A DNA stretch of 64,000 nt from a bacterium (GCA_018222765.1 JAAEZT010000017.1:19791-83790), one strand, 5' to 3'; positions 51,407 through 60,639 are shown, numbered from the stretch's first letter. Notes: generated by a model not told the origin, from the letters alone. Numbers and translations: made by a program.

Positions 51407-53101
51407 ATGACTATTAGAACGCGCTGGGCTCTTACCGGCATTTTAAGTGGTGCCCTTGGGTTGACTGCGGTCGCTCAAGACCCCGCAAAGCCCGGCAAGG
51501 AACAAGAAGCAGAGCCGGCGGCTCCTGCAGCTCCCAAAGAAAACCCAGCCTTCAAGGCTCCGGCTGATGTGGCGGCAGTGCCCGCCGATGCGCAAAAGAC
51601 CGAGTCCGGTCTGGCCTTTAAGATTCTCAAAGCGGGAGAAGGCAAGGAGAAGCCCAGCAAGTGGGACAAGGTGAAAGTTGATTACACCGGATGGCAGTCT
51701 TCGGACGGAAAGATGTTTGATAGTTCCTTGAAAGCTCGCCGTCCCGGCCAGGTTCCCGAGCCTGCGGAATTCGCGCTTTTTCAGGTGATCCCCGGTTGGA
51801 CCGAAGGGCTTCAGCTTATGGTTGCCGGTGAAAAGCGTCGCTTCTGGATTCCCGGAGAGTTGGCCTACGGAAATGAGCCAAGTCCCCAGGGGCGTCCTTT
51901 TGGAATGCTCGTCTTTGACGTGGAGCTTCATTCTTTCACCAAATCCAACGTTCCCGATGCTCCCAAGGAATTGACTGCGCCAGCTGATGCCGAAAAAACC
52001 GAATCCGGTTTGGCGTCCAAAATACTGGAGGCCGGAACGGGCAAGGAGAAGCCAAGTGCTTCCGATGTTGCCACCGTGAATTTTAGTGGTTGGAAAAAAG
52101 ACGGCGATCTTCTTCACAGCACCATGATCGATGGGCAGCCGAGCCAAATTAAGATCGACCAGGTTCCTATCAAAGGATGGACGGAAGCTCTTCAATTGAT
52201 GGTCAAGGGCGAGAAGCGTCGCTTCTGGATTCCTGCTGCGCTGGCTTTCGGTAACGAAGGTCCTGAAGGCACTCCAACCGGCGATTTGATCTTTGATATG
52301 GAACTGGTTGACTTCAAGTCGACACCGAAGCCCCCGCCGGCTCCCAAAGCTCCGGATGCTCCTGCTGATGTTGCCGCCGCACCTGGTGATGCTTTCAAAA
52401 CCGATTCCGGCTTGGCGAGCAAGGTTCTCAAGGCTGGTGAGGGAACCGCCACTCCTGGTGAGGATGATTTTGTGAAATTCGATTTCTCAGGTTGGAAGAC
52501 CGATGGCTCATCTGTGGGATCAAGCAAAATGCCCAATGGTCGCCCCATGGCGATGCCTCTTTCCAAGGCCCCGATCAAAGGATGGACCGAAGGGATTCAG
52601 TTGATGAAAAAAGGCGAGACTCGTCGTTTTTGGATTCCTGCTGCTCTGGCTTTCGGGGATGCAGGACAGCCGGGAGCTCCCACCGGTGACTTGGTTTTTG
52701 ATATTGAGCTTCTTGAGTTCAGTGCTCCCATTGCGGCTCCCGACGACGTCGCAGCAGCTCCGGCTGACGCGGAAAAGACCGAGTCTGGATTGGCATCGAA
52801 AGTTCTTAAGAAGGGAACAGGCGAGAAGAAGCCAACTGCGACCGACTCCGTTACGGTGCACTACACCGGTTGGCGTGCCGAGGATGGTAAAATGTTTGAT
52901 AGCTCGGTTCAGCGTGGCGAACCCTTTACCTTCTCTTTGCGAGGCGGGGTGATTAAAGGCTGGCTTGAAGGAGCAAAGTTGATGGTTGAGGGCGAAAAGC
53001 GGCGCTTTTGGATTCCCGGTAATTTGGCCTACGATGGTCAGGATGGGCGCCCCCAGGGTGTGCTCGTCTTCGATATCGAGGTCCTCAAAATCGGCCAGTA
53101 G
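51407..53101 (+). CDS. Exported peptidyl-prolyl isomerase with four FKBP domains
   Basis: 564 residues from the ATG at 51407, which gives a signal peptide (MTIRTRWALTGILSGALGLTAVAQ). A P/A/E-rich linker leads into four FKBP-type domains at ~60-180, 190-310, 320-440 and 445-564, each introduced by DAxKT(E/D)SGLAxK. Domains 1 and 4 have the canonical VDYTGWQ / VHYTGWR, FDSS and GEKRRFWIPG(E/N)LAY pocket residues; domains 2 and 3 have altered VNFSGWKK / FDFSGWKT with no (D/S)G(K/R)MFDSS and end FWIPAALAFG. The isomerases fold exported proteins. The next gene encodes a three-domain paralogue. A terminator follows. Confidence 0.93.
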   Translation: MTIRTRWALTGILSGALGLTAVAQDPAKPGKEQEAEPAAPAAPKENPAFKAPADVAAVPADAQKTESGLAFKILKAGEGKEKPSKWDKVKVDYTGWQSSDGKMFDSSLKARRPGQVPEPAEFALFQVIPGWTEGLQLMVAGEKRRFWIPGELAYGNEPSPQGRPFGMLVFDVELHSFTKSNVPDAPKELTAPADAEKTESGLASKILEAGTGKEKPSASDVATVNFSGWKKDGDLLHSTMIDGQPSQIKIDQVPIKGWTEALQLMVKGEKRRFWIPAALAFGNEGPEGTPTGDLIFDMELVDFKSTPKPPPAPKAPDAPADVAAAPGDAFKTDSGLASKVLKAGEGTATPGEDDFVKFDFSGWKTDGSSVGSSKMPNGRPMAMPLSKAPIKGWTEGIQLMKKGETRRFWIPAALAFGDAGQPGAPTGDLVFDIELLEFSAPIAAPDDVAAAPADAEKTESGLASKVLKKGTGEKKPTATDSVTVHYTGWRAEDGKMFDSSVQRGEPFTFSLRGGVIKGWLEGAKLMVEGEKRRFWIPGNLAYDGQDGRPQGVLVFDIEVLKIGQ

Positions 53102-53120
53102 ATCGCCTCGAACGATTTCA

Positions 53121-53156
53121 AACGGCCTGTTGCCACGTGCAGCAGGCCGTTTTTTG
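53121..53156 (+). terminator. Intrinsic terminator after the four-domain FKBP gene
   Basis: AACGGCCTG (53121-53129) pairs with CAGGCCGTT (53143-53151) around a 13-base loop and runs into TTTTTT. It separates the FKBP paralogues. Confidence 0.88.
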
Positions 53157-53191
53157 TTTGCGGAAATGTCCCCAGCGGTTACTGGCCTCTC

Positions 53192-54355
53192 ATGAGTGAC
53201 GAACTGAAGACTCCCGATGACGTAGCCGCAGCCCCCGCCGATGCCGAGAAGACTGCTTCCGGTCTGGCCTCCAAGGTTCTCAAGGAAGGTTGCTGCACTG
53301 ATCATCCGGGACCGCGTGACACCGTAAAGGTGCACTACACCGGCTGGCAGGCTTCTGATGGCAAGATGTTCGATAGCTCGGTCAAGCGTGGCGAGCAGAT
53401 TACTTTTCCTCTCAATCAGGTGATTCCCGGCTGGACCGAGGGGGTGCAGTTGATGGTCGTGGGTGAAAAACGACGTTTTTGGATTCCTTCCGAGCTGGCC
53501 TACGGTGAGGTGCCCCAACGACCTGGTGCTCCGGCGGGGGATTTGGTCTTTGATGTCGAATTATTCGAAATCGAAAAGGCCGCTCCGACACCCGAAATTC
53601 CTGAGAATGTTGCGGAAGCTCACGAAGATGCGATCACCACCGATTCCGGGCTGGCGGTTCATCACATGGAGGAAGGTCAGGGAGATACTCCCGGCCCCAA
53701 GGATGTTGTGACGGTTCATTTTAGTGGCTGGACCCTTGCGGGCGAGTTGGTGGAAAGCACCGCGCTTCATCAAGGCCCTGCTCAATTCAAATTGGATCAA
53801 GTTTCCATCAAAGGATGGGTTGAAGGACTTCAGCTGATGAAGGTGGGTGGGAAATCCCGCTTCTGGATTCCCGCCGCTCTGGCTTTTGGCGAAAATCCAC
53901 CGCAAGGAGCCCCAACGGGTGATCTCACCTTTGATTTCGAACTCCTCGATGTCGCCCCGGCTCCGGAAGAGCCCAAGGGAATTGATGCTCCCGATGATGT
54001 TGCGGCAGCTCCCGATGATGCCGAAGTAAGCAGCAGTGGCTTGGCTTCCAAATTGCTCAAGGCCGGCTCCGGTTCGGTCCACCCGAAGGCGGTTGACAAA
54101 GTGCTCGTACATTACACCGGCTGGACCACCGACGGTAAGATGTTCGATAGCTCCGTGGCACGTGGCGAGCCCATTTCTTTCCCGCTCAATGGTGTGATCG
54201 AAGGTTGGACCGAGGGTGTTCAGCTCATGGTGGAAGGAGAAACCCGTCGTTTTTGGATTCCCGGGAAAATGGCCTATGGTGAGAAACCCAGCCGCCCCGG
54301 AGCACCCGCCGGCATGCTCGTCTTTGACGTCGAGTTGATCAAAATCGGGGGGTAG
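53192..54355 (+). CDS. Cytosolic-looking peptidyl-prolyl isomerase with three FKBP domains
   Basis: 387 residues without a signal peptide (MSDELKTPDDVAAAPADAEK). Three FKBP domains lie at ~5-127, 133-255 and 263-387. Domains 1 and 3 are canonical (VHYTGWQASDGKMFDSSVKRGE, VIPGWTEGVQLMVVGEKRRFWIP, GAPAGDLVFDVEL); domain 2 has VHFSGWTLAGELVEST with a changed pocket. The pattern of canonical outer and degenerate inner domains mirrors the upstream four-domain protein, so the two genes come from a duplication. Unlike that one it lacks an export signal. The Cys-Cys pair CCTDH at ~34 is unusual in FKBPs. Confidence 0.93.
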   Translation: MSDELKTPDDVAAAPADAEKTASGLASKVLKEGCCTDHPGPRDTVKVHYTGWQASDGKMFDSSVKRGEQITFPLNQVIPGWTEGVQLMVVGEKRRFWIPSELAYGEVPQRPGAPAGDLVFDVELFEIEKAAPTPEIPENVAEAHEDAITTDSGLAVHHMEEGQGDTPGPKDVVTVHFSGWTLAGELVESTALHQGPAQFKLDQVSIKGWVEGLQLMKVGGKSRFWIPAALAFGENPPQGAPTGDLTFDFELLDVAPAPEEPKGIDAPDDVAAAPDDAEVSSSGLASKLLKAGSGSVHPKAVDKVLVHYTGWTTDGKMFDSSVARGEPISFPLNGVIEGWTEGVQLMVEGETRRFWIPGKMAYGEKPSRPGAPAGMLVFDVELIKIGG

Positions 54356-54423
54356 CGGTCGAAAGATAAAATCTATCGGTCTTCGTATTTGCGGGGTCGG
54401 GACATCTGCACCATTATCGCGCT

Positions 54424-55389
54424 GTGCTACTGGATATTTGTTGGATCTTTCTGGGACTTGTTTTGCTTTACTATGGGGCGGAATGGTTGGTGAAGGGATC
54501 ATCGGAATTGGCCATCAGGCTCGGGATCAGTCCGCTCGTGATTGGTTTGACGGTGGTGGCTTTTGGAACGAGTGCGCCTGAATTAGTGGTGAGTATTAAG
54601 GCCAATTGGAGTGGCCAGGGGGGCATGGCGATTGGCAATGTCGTTGGCTCGAATATTTGTAACATCTGTTTGGTGCTGGGCATTGGAGCGGCGATCTTTC
54701 CGTTGGCCATTCACCGGCAGGTAATTCGGCGGGAAATGCCGATCCTTCTTGTGGCAACCATTGTGTTTTCTCTGATGCTTCGCAATGGAGAGATCGAGCG
54801 TTGGGAAGCAGCCATTCTCGCGGTGGGAATTATCTTCTATGTCATCTTAAGTTTAATCGAGGCACGAAGTGAGTCCGGTGCTGATTGTTCCGAGGAAGTT
54901 CCTCCCGAGATGATCGAAGAAGTGCAAAAGAGTGGAGTCGGGCGGATTTTTTATGATCTCCTTCTCATCATTCTGGGTGCAGTTCTTTTAGTCGTGGGAG
55001 CGGATCGCATGGTTTATGGAGGGGAGCATGTGGCGCGGGCTTTTGGAGTCTCCGAGGCCGTGATTGGGCTCACTTTATTTGCTTTCGGAACTTCTCTGCC
55101 GGAACTCGCGACCTCGGTGGTTGCCGCGATGAAAAAGCAGGGCGATATCATCGTGGGGAATGCGGTGGGGTCGTGTGTTTTTAATCTCCTTGCCGTGGTG
55201 GGAATTGCCGGATTGGTCGCGCCATTGAAAGCTGATGGAGTTACCGTGATCCATATCGGGGTGATGTTGGGCGCCGCCATTATTCTCATGCCCATGATGT
55301 GGCATCGTATGAAGCTGGACCGGTGGGAGGGATTGCTTCTTTTCGTGGGATATCTTGGCTTTGTTGGCTGGTTGGTCTCTGCTTCCTGA
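54424..55389 (+). CDS. CaCA-family Na+/Ca2+ (K+-dependent type) antiporter
   Basis: 321 residues from GTG at 54424; no ATG is available near. It has two alpha repeats of ten or eleven helices: alpha-1 IGLTVVAFGTSAPELVVSI with GNVVGSNICNICLVLG, and alpha-2 IGLTLFAFGTSLPELATSVV with GNAVGSCVFNLLAVVG; the GTSxPE motifs hold the ion-binding Glu. Family members exchange Na+ (or H+) for Ca2+, some with K+. A short acidic cytosolic loop (EARSESGADCSEEVPPEMIEE) lies between the halves. It is 19 bases upstream of lgt. Confidence 0.94.
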   Translation: MLLDICWIFLGLVLLYYGAEWLVKGSSELAIRLGISPLVIGLTVVAFGTSAPELVVSIKANWSGQGGMAIGNVVGSNICNICLVLGIGAAIFPLAIHRQVIRREMPILLVATIVFSLMLRNGEIERWEAAILAVGIIFYVILSLIEARSESGADCSEEVPPEMIEEVQKSGVGRIFYDLLLIILGAVLLVVGADRMVYGGEHVARAFGVSEAVIGLTLFAFGTSLPELATSVVAAMKKQGDIIVGNAVGSCVFNLLAVVGIAGLVAPLKADGVTVIHIGVMLGAAIILMPMMWHRMKLDRWEGLLLFVGYLGFVGWLVSAS

Positions 55390-55408
55390 GCTTGCCGATT
55401 TGCCGGTG

Positions 55409-56461
55409 ATGGTGTCAAGTCGGCCCGTGCTCAGCTTACTTGCCACATACGTCCATAATTTGGACCCCGTCATTTTTGGGATTAACGAAAAAATTGCCCT
55501 GCGATGGTACGGGCTTTCCTATGTGGTCGGATTTGTGGCGGCCTACTACATTCTTACACGTCTTGCCCGGAAGAAGCTCTGGGTGGTTGGGCCGGAGAAG
55601 GTTGGAGATGTGGTGACCTATACCGCGCTTTTCGGAGTCTTTTTGGGAGGACGTCTGGGCTATGTATTTTTCTACATGATTCCCGAGCGGGGATGGGGCG
55701 TGATCGAGGAGGATCCCATGATCATTTTCAAAGTCTGGGAAGGGGGCATGGCTTCTCATGGAGGAATTCTGGGCATCATGGTGTTTACTTTGTTCTACGC
55801 GTGGAGAAACAAACTTTCCTGGCCGGGTTTGGGCGACGGAATCGCGATTGTTGCTCCGCTGGGAGTGTTCTTTGGTCGAATCGCAAATTTCATTAACGGA
55901 GAGCTCTACGGAACGACGACCGCAGCTTCGAATTGGTGGGCGGTGAAGTTTCCAAAGTCTCTCTTTGAGAGGGAAAATGCGGAAAACCTGCAGTTGGCGA
56001 TACAGCAAGCTGCGACAAGCTCCCAAGAAGTCGGAGCAATTACGGCAACCCTCAAGCAGGATAACTACGAGTATTTTCATGTGACCGGAGAGGCCTATGA
56101 AAAAATCCTGGAAATCGGTCGTCGTGACCCGGAAGTATTAAAGGCTTTAGCTGATCACACTCCGGCCCGTCATGCTTCTCAGCTTTATGAAGGAGTTCTT
56201 GAAGGCGCGCTGATCTTCGCGGCTCTCTATGCGGTGCGCGTCTTTTTCCCGAGACTTGCGCATGGGGTCATTTCGGGTTGTTTCTTCATCAGTTATGCCA
56301 TTTTCCGGATTTTGGTTGAGAATGTTCGCCAGCCAGATGCCGAGAAGATCATGGGGGTCACGAAGGGGCAGTTTTATTCCTTTTTCATGATCGCGGTGGG
56401 GATTGGCTTTCTGATTTATGCTGCTAAATCGAAGAAAGGTCTTTCAGTGAGTCGAGAGTAA
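55409..56461 (+). CDS. lgt: Prolipoprotein diacylglyceryl transferase
   Basis: 350 residues from the ATG at 55409. It transfers diacylglycerol from phosphatidylglycerol to the lipobox Cys, the first step in lipoprotein maturation. ALRWYGLSYVVGF, VWEGGMASHGGILG (His117) and signature GRIANFINGELYG (156-168) are intact, as is RHASQLYEGVLEG. An insertion of ~70 residues (183-252, FERENAENLQLAI...LADHTPA) between KFP and RHASQLYE makes it longer than the ~270-290 usual in proteobacteria; it should face the periplasm. It is flanked by the antiporter and by thrB. Confidence 0.95.
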   Translation: MVSSRPVLSLLATYVHNLDPVIFGINEKIALRWYGLSYVVGFVAAYYILTRLARKKLWVVGPEKVGDVVTYTALFGVFLGGRLGYVFFYMIPERGWGVIEEDPMIIFKVWEGGMASHGGILGIMVFTLFYAWRNKLSWPGLGDGIAIVAPLGVFFGRIANFINGELYGTTTAASNWWAVKFPKSLFERENAENLQLAIQQAATSSQEVGAITATLKQDNYEYFHVTGEAYEKILEIGRRDPEVLKALADHTPARHASQLYEGVLEGALIFAALYAVRVFFPRLAHGVISGCFFISYAIFRILVENVRQPDAEKIMGVTKGQFYSFFMIAVGIGFLIYAAKSKKGLSVSRE

Positions 56462-56518
56462 GGATTGCCCCCTTGCCTCACATTTGCTAACCCGCGCCCT
56501 CAAATGCAGCGGGAAGCG

Positions 56519-57451
56519 ATGAAAGAAGTGCGGGTATTCGCACCAGCAACGGTGGCCAATGTGGCTTGCGGCTACGATGTTCTTGGTTTTGCCATTGATG
56601 CACCGGGAGATGAAATCGTGGCCCGTCATTCACCGGAGCCTGGTCTCAGGATTACTAAAATCACCGGCGATGACGGGAAATTGCCACTTGAGGCAGAGCA
56701 CAATACCGCCGGAGTGGCAGCGTTGGATTTGCTGAAGCATCTGGGTATGCTCGATCTGGGGATCGAACTGGAGATTCACAAGAAGATGCCTTTTGGCAGT
56801 GGACTGGGTTCCAGTGCCGCCAGTGCAGTGGCCGGGGCCTATGCGGTGAACAAGCTCATTGGCGAGCCGCTTACCAAGAAGCAACTTTTGCCCTTCGCGA
56901 TGACTGGAGAGGCCAGCGCCGATGGGGCGTGGCATGCGGATAATGTCGGTCCCTGCCTGCTGGGAGGGGTTGTCTTCATTCGCGACAACGAGGAGTTGGA
57001 TATCTCCCAGCTTCCCGTGCCTCGGAATCTCTGGGCAGCGGTGGTGCATCCTGACATCGAAATTTTGACCAAAGTGGCCCGGGAGATTTTGCCAACTGAA
57101 GTTCCACTGGCAAATGTCACCCAACAAATCGGAAACCTCGGAGGTCTGATCTGTGGCTTGATTCAGGAGGACTACGGCATGATCAGTCGTTCGGTGCACG
57201 ACGTGATTGCGGAGCCCCGGCGACAGAAGCTCATCCCGGAATTTTACAAAGCCAAGAGAGCTGCCATGGGTGCTGGTGCTCTTGGATTCAGCATCTCGGG
57301 AGCAGGTCCAAGTGTCTTCGCGCTCTGCGAAGGAGAGGAGTCGGCTCAAAGGGTTGGGGAGGCGATTTCGGCAGTATTCACCAATGTTGATTTGGGAAAT
57401 CAGCTCTATGTCTCCGGGGTAAATTTGGATGGCGTTAAAGTGATCGGCTAG
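56519..57451 (+). CDS. thrB: Homoserine kinase
   Basis: 310 residues from the ATG at 56519 (in-frame starts at 56465 and 56504 add non-homologous residues). GHMP kinase motifs: FAPATVANVACGYDVLGFA, the ATP-binding MPFGSGLGSSAAS (~90-102) and C-terminal FSISGAGPSVFALC. It phosphorylates homoserine for threonine synthesis. It lies 2 bases before thrC, forming a thrBC operon. hom is not in the window. Confidence 0.95.
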   Translation: MKEVRVFAPATVANVACGYDVLGFAIDAPGDEIVARHSPEPGLRITKITGDDGKLPLEAEHNTAGVAALDLLKHLGMLDLGIELEIHKKMPFGSGLGSSAASAVAGAYAVNKLIGEPLTKKQLLPFAMTGEASADGAWHADNVGPCLLGGVVFIRDNEELDISQLPVPRNLWAAVVHPDIEILTKVAREILPTEVPLANVTQQIGNLGGLICGLIQEDYGMISRSVHDVIAEPRRQKLIPEFYKAKRAAMGAGALGFSISGAGPSVFALCEGEESAQRVGEAISAVFTNVDLGNQLYVSGVNLDGVKVIG

Positions 57452-57453
57452 TC

Positions 57454-58761
57454 ATGTCCCAGCGATTTTATAGCACCAAAAGCCCCAGAGATTTTGTTGA
57501 CGTCAAGGAGGCGGTCCTTCGCTCGCTCCCTGCAGACAACGGGCTCTACATGCCCGAGAAGATCGAACCACTTGGAGATGGTTTTTGGAATCGCTGGCGG
57601 GATTTGAGTCTCGGTCAGCTGGGTTTTGAAATTGCGCGTCAGGTTTTTCGCGAGAGCATTCCTGCGGAGCAATTGGAAATGATTGTGCATGAGGCAATCA
57701 ATTTCCCGGCCCCATTGGTGCCGGTGAAAGAGAGGGAGTATGTCCTCGAATTGTATCACGGCCCGACCTTGGCTTTCAAAGATTTCGGTGCGCGTTTTAT
57801 GGCCCGTCTGATGGGGTGGCTGACGAAAGATGACGATGGCTTACTTACGGTGTTGGTTGCGACCAGTGGAGATACCGGCGGGGCGGTTGCCAGCGCCTTT
57901 CACAAAGTGCCGGGAACACGTGTCATCATATTGTATCCCAAAGGGAAGGTGAGCGGTTTGCAAGAGAAGCAGCTCACGACTTTGGGCGACAATATTACCG
58001 CCTTGGAAATCGAAGGTACTTTTGATGACTGTCAACGTCTGGTGAAGTCGGCTTTTCTCAAGCGTGAGATGTCAGAGCGGATGAATCTTACTTCGGCGAA
58101 CTCGATTAATATTTCCCGGCTCGTTCCGCAGAGTTTTTATTACTTCGATGCCGCGCGTAATTTGCCTGAAGGCGCGAAGCCGACCTTCGTGATTCCCAGC
58201 GGGAACTTTGGGAATCTCACCGCCGGATTGTTCGCGGAGGAGATGGGCTTGCCGGTGGAGCAATTTGTGGCCGCTACCAATCGGAATGATGTCGTCCCGG
58301 TATACCTCAAGGAAGGAGAGTATCGTCCGCGTCCGAGTGTGGCTACCATTTCCAATGCCATGGATGTGGGAGCGCCGAGTAACTTTGCTCGCATGGAAAG
58401 TATTTTTGGCTCCGAGTGGGGGCGGATGCGCTTACGGATTGCTGGCTTTGCCTACGATGATGAAATAACCCGGGATACGATTAGACGGGTTAAGGGGGAA
58501 ACTGGATATACCCTCGAACCACATGGCGCTGTGGGTTGGATGGCTGCCGAGGCGTGGCGGAAAGATCATCCGGAGGCCCACACCGTCGTTTTGGAAACGG
58601 CTCATCCTTCGAAATTCCTCGATGTGATGGAAGAGGAACTCGGTAAAGGCGCGATTGAGATTCCCGAACGCCTGGCTTGTCTCGCTGATCGCGAGAAAGT
58701 GGCGATCCAACTGGGAACTGACGAATCAGCCTTTCAGGATTGGCTGGAGGGTCTGGAATAG
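57454..58761 (+). CDS. thrC: Threonine synthase
   Basis: 435 residues. It converts O-phosphohomoserine to threonine with PLP. The start FYSTKSPRDFVDVKEAVLRSLPADNGLYMPEKI is the classic ThrC N-terminus; PLP Lys109 sits in YHGPTLAFKDFGARFM; VATSGDTGGAVASAF is the phosphate-binding loop, and FVIPSGNFGNLTAGLFAEEMGLP follows. Length and motifs match the E. coli-type (long) enzyme. Cotranscribed with thrB; no terminator stem is evident in the ~110 AT-rich bases that follow. Confidence 0.97.
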   Translation: MSQRFYSTKSPRDFVDVKEAVLRSLPADNGLYMPEKIEPLGDGFWNRWRDLSLGQLGFEIARQVFRESIPAEQLEMIVHEAINFPAPLVPVKEREYVLELYHGPTLAFKDFGARFMARLMGWLTKDDDGLLTVLVATSGDTGGAVASAFHKVPGTRVIILYPKGKVSGLQEKQLTTLGDNITALEIEGTFDDCQRLVKSAFLKREMSERMNLTSANSINISRLVPQSFYYFDAARNLPEGAKPTFVIPSGNFGNLTAGLFAEEMGLPVEQFVAATNRNDVVPVYLKEGEYRPRPSVATISNAMDVGAPSNFARMESIFGSEWGRMRLRIAGFAYDDEITRDTIRRVKGETGYTLEPHGAVGWMAAEAWRKDHPEAHTVVLETAHPSKFLDVMEEELGKGAIEIPERLACLADREKVAIQLGTDESAFQDWLEGLE

Positions 58762-58871
58762 CTCAAAATATTGCTTTTCTGGCCATTTTTTCTAATTTTT
58801 GCCTGTCGAATCGCGTTTTTGAAGATAGTTAACCTCAAGCCCCCAAACACACCTCACCCCACCCAATCATC

Positions 58872-59939
58872 ATGAGCTTACACGCAGAACTCAGCCCTGA
58901 AACCCGCGAGCGCCTTGCTTCTCAACGTCGGTGGTCCACGATCACCAGCCTGCTGGTGGGCCTTTTGACAACTATCCTGATGGGAGTAATCCTATTTTTG
59001 ATCGCGATGGCAGTTCAAAAGGAGGAAATCCCCGAGTTGGTTTCCTATTCGGTGGAAGCTGAGGATGACGAGACTCAAAAGATCAAAAAAGTCCAAACCC
59101 AGGTGGAGAAGAAACCTGCGGCCCCCTCTTCTGCCATGGCTCGAGTCATTGCGGCCAATACCACCTCCCCGGTCGCGGTTCCCGTGCCGGAAATCAATGT
59201 TCCCGAGGTGAGTATTGAGTTTGGAGACGGTGAAGGATTCGGTGCCGGATGGGGAAGTGGTGACGGATTTGGCTCCGGTGGCGGCGGCAGTTTTTTCGGA
59301 CAGAAAACTTCGGCGGAACGGGTGCTTTATATTATTGATTACTCGTCCTCCATGAAAAGCCAAGGACGTGAGCCGCTGATGCGGAAGGAGATGAAGAAGT
59401 CTCTCGATAGTCTTGTTCCAGGAACGAAATACCAGATTGTCTTCTTTTCCGGACCGGCATGGGTGGCGGGTAACAAGGTGCAGCACAGTAAGGACAGGAG
59501 GAGTGCGACAATTACTGATGGGTCCAAGAAGTTTGAATGGACCGGTAAAGGGGCCGGTGGCTGGGAACCGCAGGGGAAGAAACAGGTTCCCGAATGGCTC
59601 AACCTTACCGATCTCCAGCTTAAAAAATCGCAAAAGATCGTAAAGGAATCCAAGCTCTCCTTCGGGACGAGCTGGAAAGGTCCTCTAGAAATGGCTTTCG
59701 ACATGGATCCACTTCCGCAAGCTATTTTCTTTATGACCGACGGTGTTTCTGGAAAAGAGTCTTTGGATATTGCCAAGAGGATCGGATCACGTGCTCGGAC
59801 CAAGGGGATCGTGATTAATACCGTGTCTCTCATGGAGCCAAGAGCTCAGGAAGCGATGGGAACTCTAGCCAAAAGATCGGGTGGGCAGTTCACCATCGTC
59901 AATAAAGACGGAAAGCGCGAGCCTGTGGACTTCAAATGA
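58872..59939 (+). CDS. Membrane-anchored VWA-domain protein
   Basis: 355 residues with a short cytosolic N-terminus, one transmembrane helix (~22-48), a charged/proline-rich linker with a Gly-rich stretch (118-142, GDGEGFGAGWGSGDG...), then a VWA domain from ~150. The MIDAS is intact: D156-Y-S-S-S160 (DYSSSMKS), a distal Thr and FMTDG. The TM-plus-proline-rich layout resembles TonB-like energy transducers, but the end is VWA rather than TonB_C. VWA domains bind ligands through a metal ion. No neighbours of the TolQ/ExbB type are seen, so the role is open. Confidence 0.88.
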   Translation: MSLHAELSPETRERLASQRRWSTITSLLVGLLTTILMGVILFLIAMAVQKEEIPELVSYSVEAEDDETQKIKKVQTQVEKKPAAPSSAMARVIAANTTSPVAVPVPEINVPEVSIEFGDGEGFGAGWGSGDGFGSGGGGSFFGQKTSAERVLYIIDYSSSMKSQGREPLMRKEMKKSLDSLVPGTKYQIVFFSGPAWVAGNKVQHSKDRRSATITDGSKKFEWTGKGAGGWEPQGKKQVPEWLNLTDLQLKKSQKIVKESKLSFGTSWKGPLEMAFDMDPLPQAIFFMTDGVSGKESLDIAKRIGSRARTKGIVINTVSLMEPRAQEAMGTLAKRSGGQFTIVNKDGKREPVDFK

Positions 59940-60087
59940 TCGCAAGCCTCAATCGGGGCGGAGCATCGTAGAGAGGGTTTTACTCTTGGCGGCAAGTCGG
60001 AGGTCGAGTTTTTCTGCTAGGTCCAGGACTGTTTGTTGGGCCGGACACTGAAAGCCGCTGCCAAGTCAGAGTTCGTAATTGATGGGA

Positions 60088-60639
60088 TTAGTTCGAGAGA
60101 ATCTCGTCGGGAGCTTTGGAGAGAATGTGGTGGAAGGGGGAAATTCCCTCCAGGATGGTTTTCCAAAGTCCGGGATCGTGCGAGACGGAGAGAAGCTCTG
60201 GTTTCGTGAGCACGGCAAACCACGACTGTTGTTCTATTTCTTCCTCAAGTTGGTCTTTATCCCAGCCGGAATATCCTACGAAAGCGCGAACAATCGCGCC
60301 CGGCTTGTGGACGTAGCGGATGGCGTCTTCCGCGGAGATGCGGGCTTTAAAATGAAAATCCTCCTTCTCATTCCAAAATGCCGCGAAGGAAAGGTGGGAT
60401 TTGGCGACAGGGCCTCCGATGTGGACTTGTACCGTGAGGAGGTCGGTAAACTCGTCTCCTTTGAGGAGATCTCCGACGGTGTGTCCGGCCGGTTGATTGA
60501 GAATGAGGCCCATCGCACCGTCCTCCTGGGAATAATCAGCGAGAAGTACGACTGACTTGTGAAAAATCCCTCCACGGAGCGACGGGTCTGCGAGGAGGAG
60601 CTTTCCCTTTAAATCCGGTTCGTCCGAGGTGTTTTTCAC
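60088..60639 (-). CDS. YqgE/AlgH-family protein
   Basis: 183 residues starting with GTG at 60639. It has the YqgE fold: GKLLLADPSLRGGIFHKSVVLLADYSQEDGAMGLILNQPAG, VHIGGPVAKSHLSF, AFVGYSGWDKDQLEEEIEQQSW and near the end GLWKTILEG. The family is widespread (DUF179), biochemically uncharacterised and named after AlgH. Downstream (minus strand, 59949-60065) lies a 38-codon frame with a protein-like tail but no canonical start. It stands alone between two oppositely oriented genes. Confidence 0.93.
   Translation of the reverse strand: MKNTSDEPDLKGKLLLADPSLRGGIFHKSVVLLADYSQEDGAMGLILNQPAGHTVGDLLKGDEFTDLLTVQVHIGGPVAKSHLSFAAFWNEKEDFHFKARISAEDAIRYVHKPGAIVRAFVGYSGWDKDQLEEEIEQQSWFAVLTKPELLSVSHDPGLWKTILEGISPFHHILSKAPDEILSN

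Noticed and set aside
59949..60065. 38-codon minus-strand frame reading QTVLDLAEKLDLRLAAKSKTLSTMLRPD
   Set aside because: Protein-like composition, but it lacks a canonical start, is preceded closely by a stop and matches no family I recognise; could be a degenerate tail of a lost gene downstream of yqgE.
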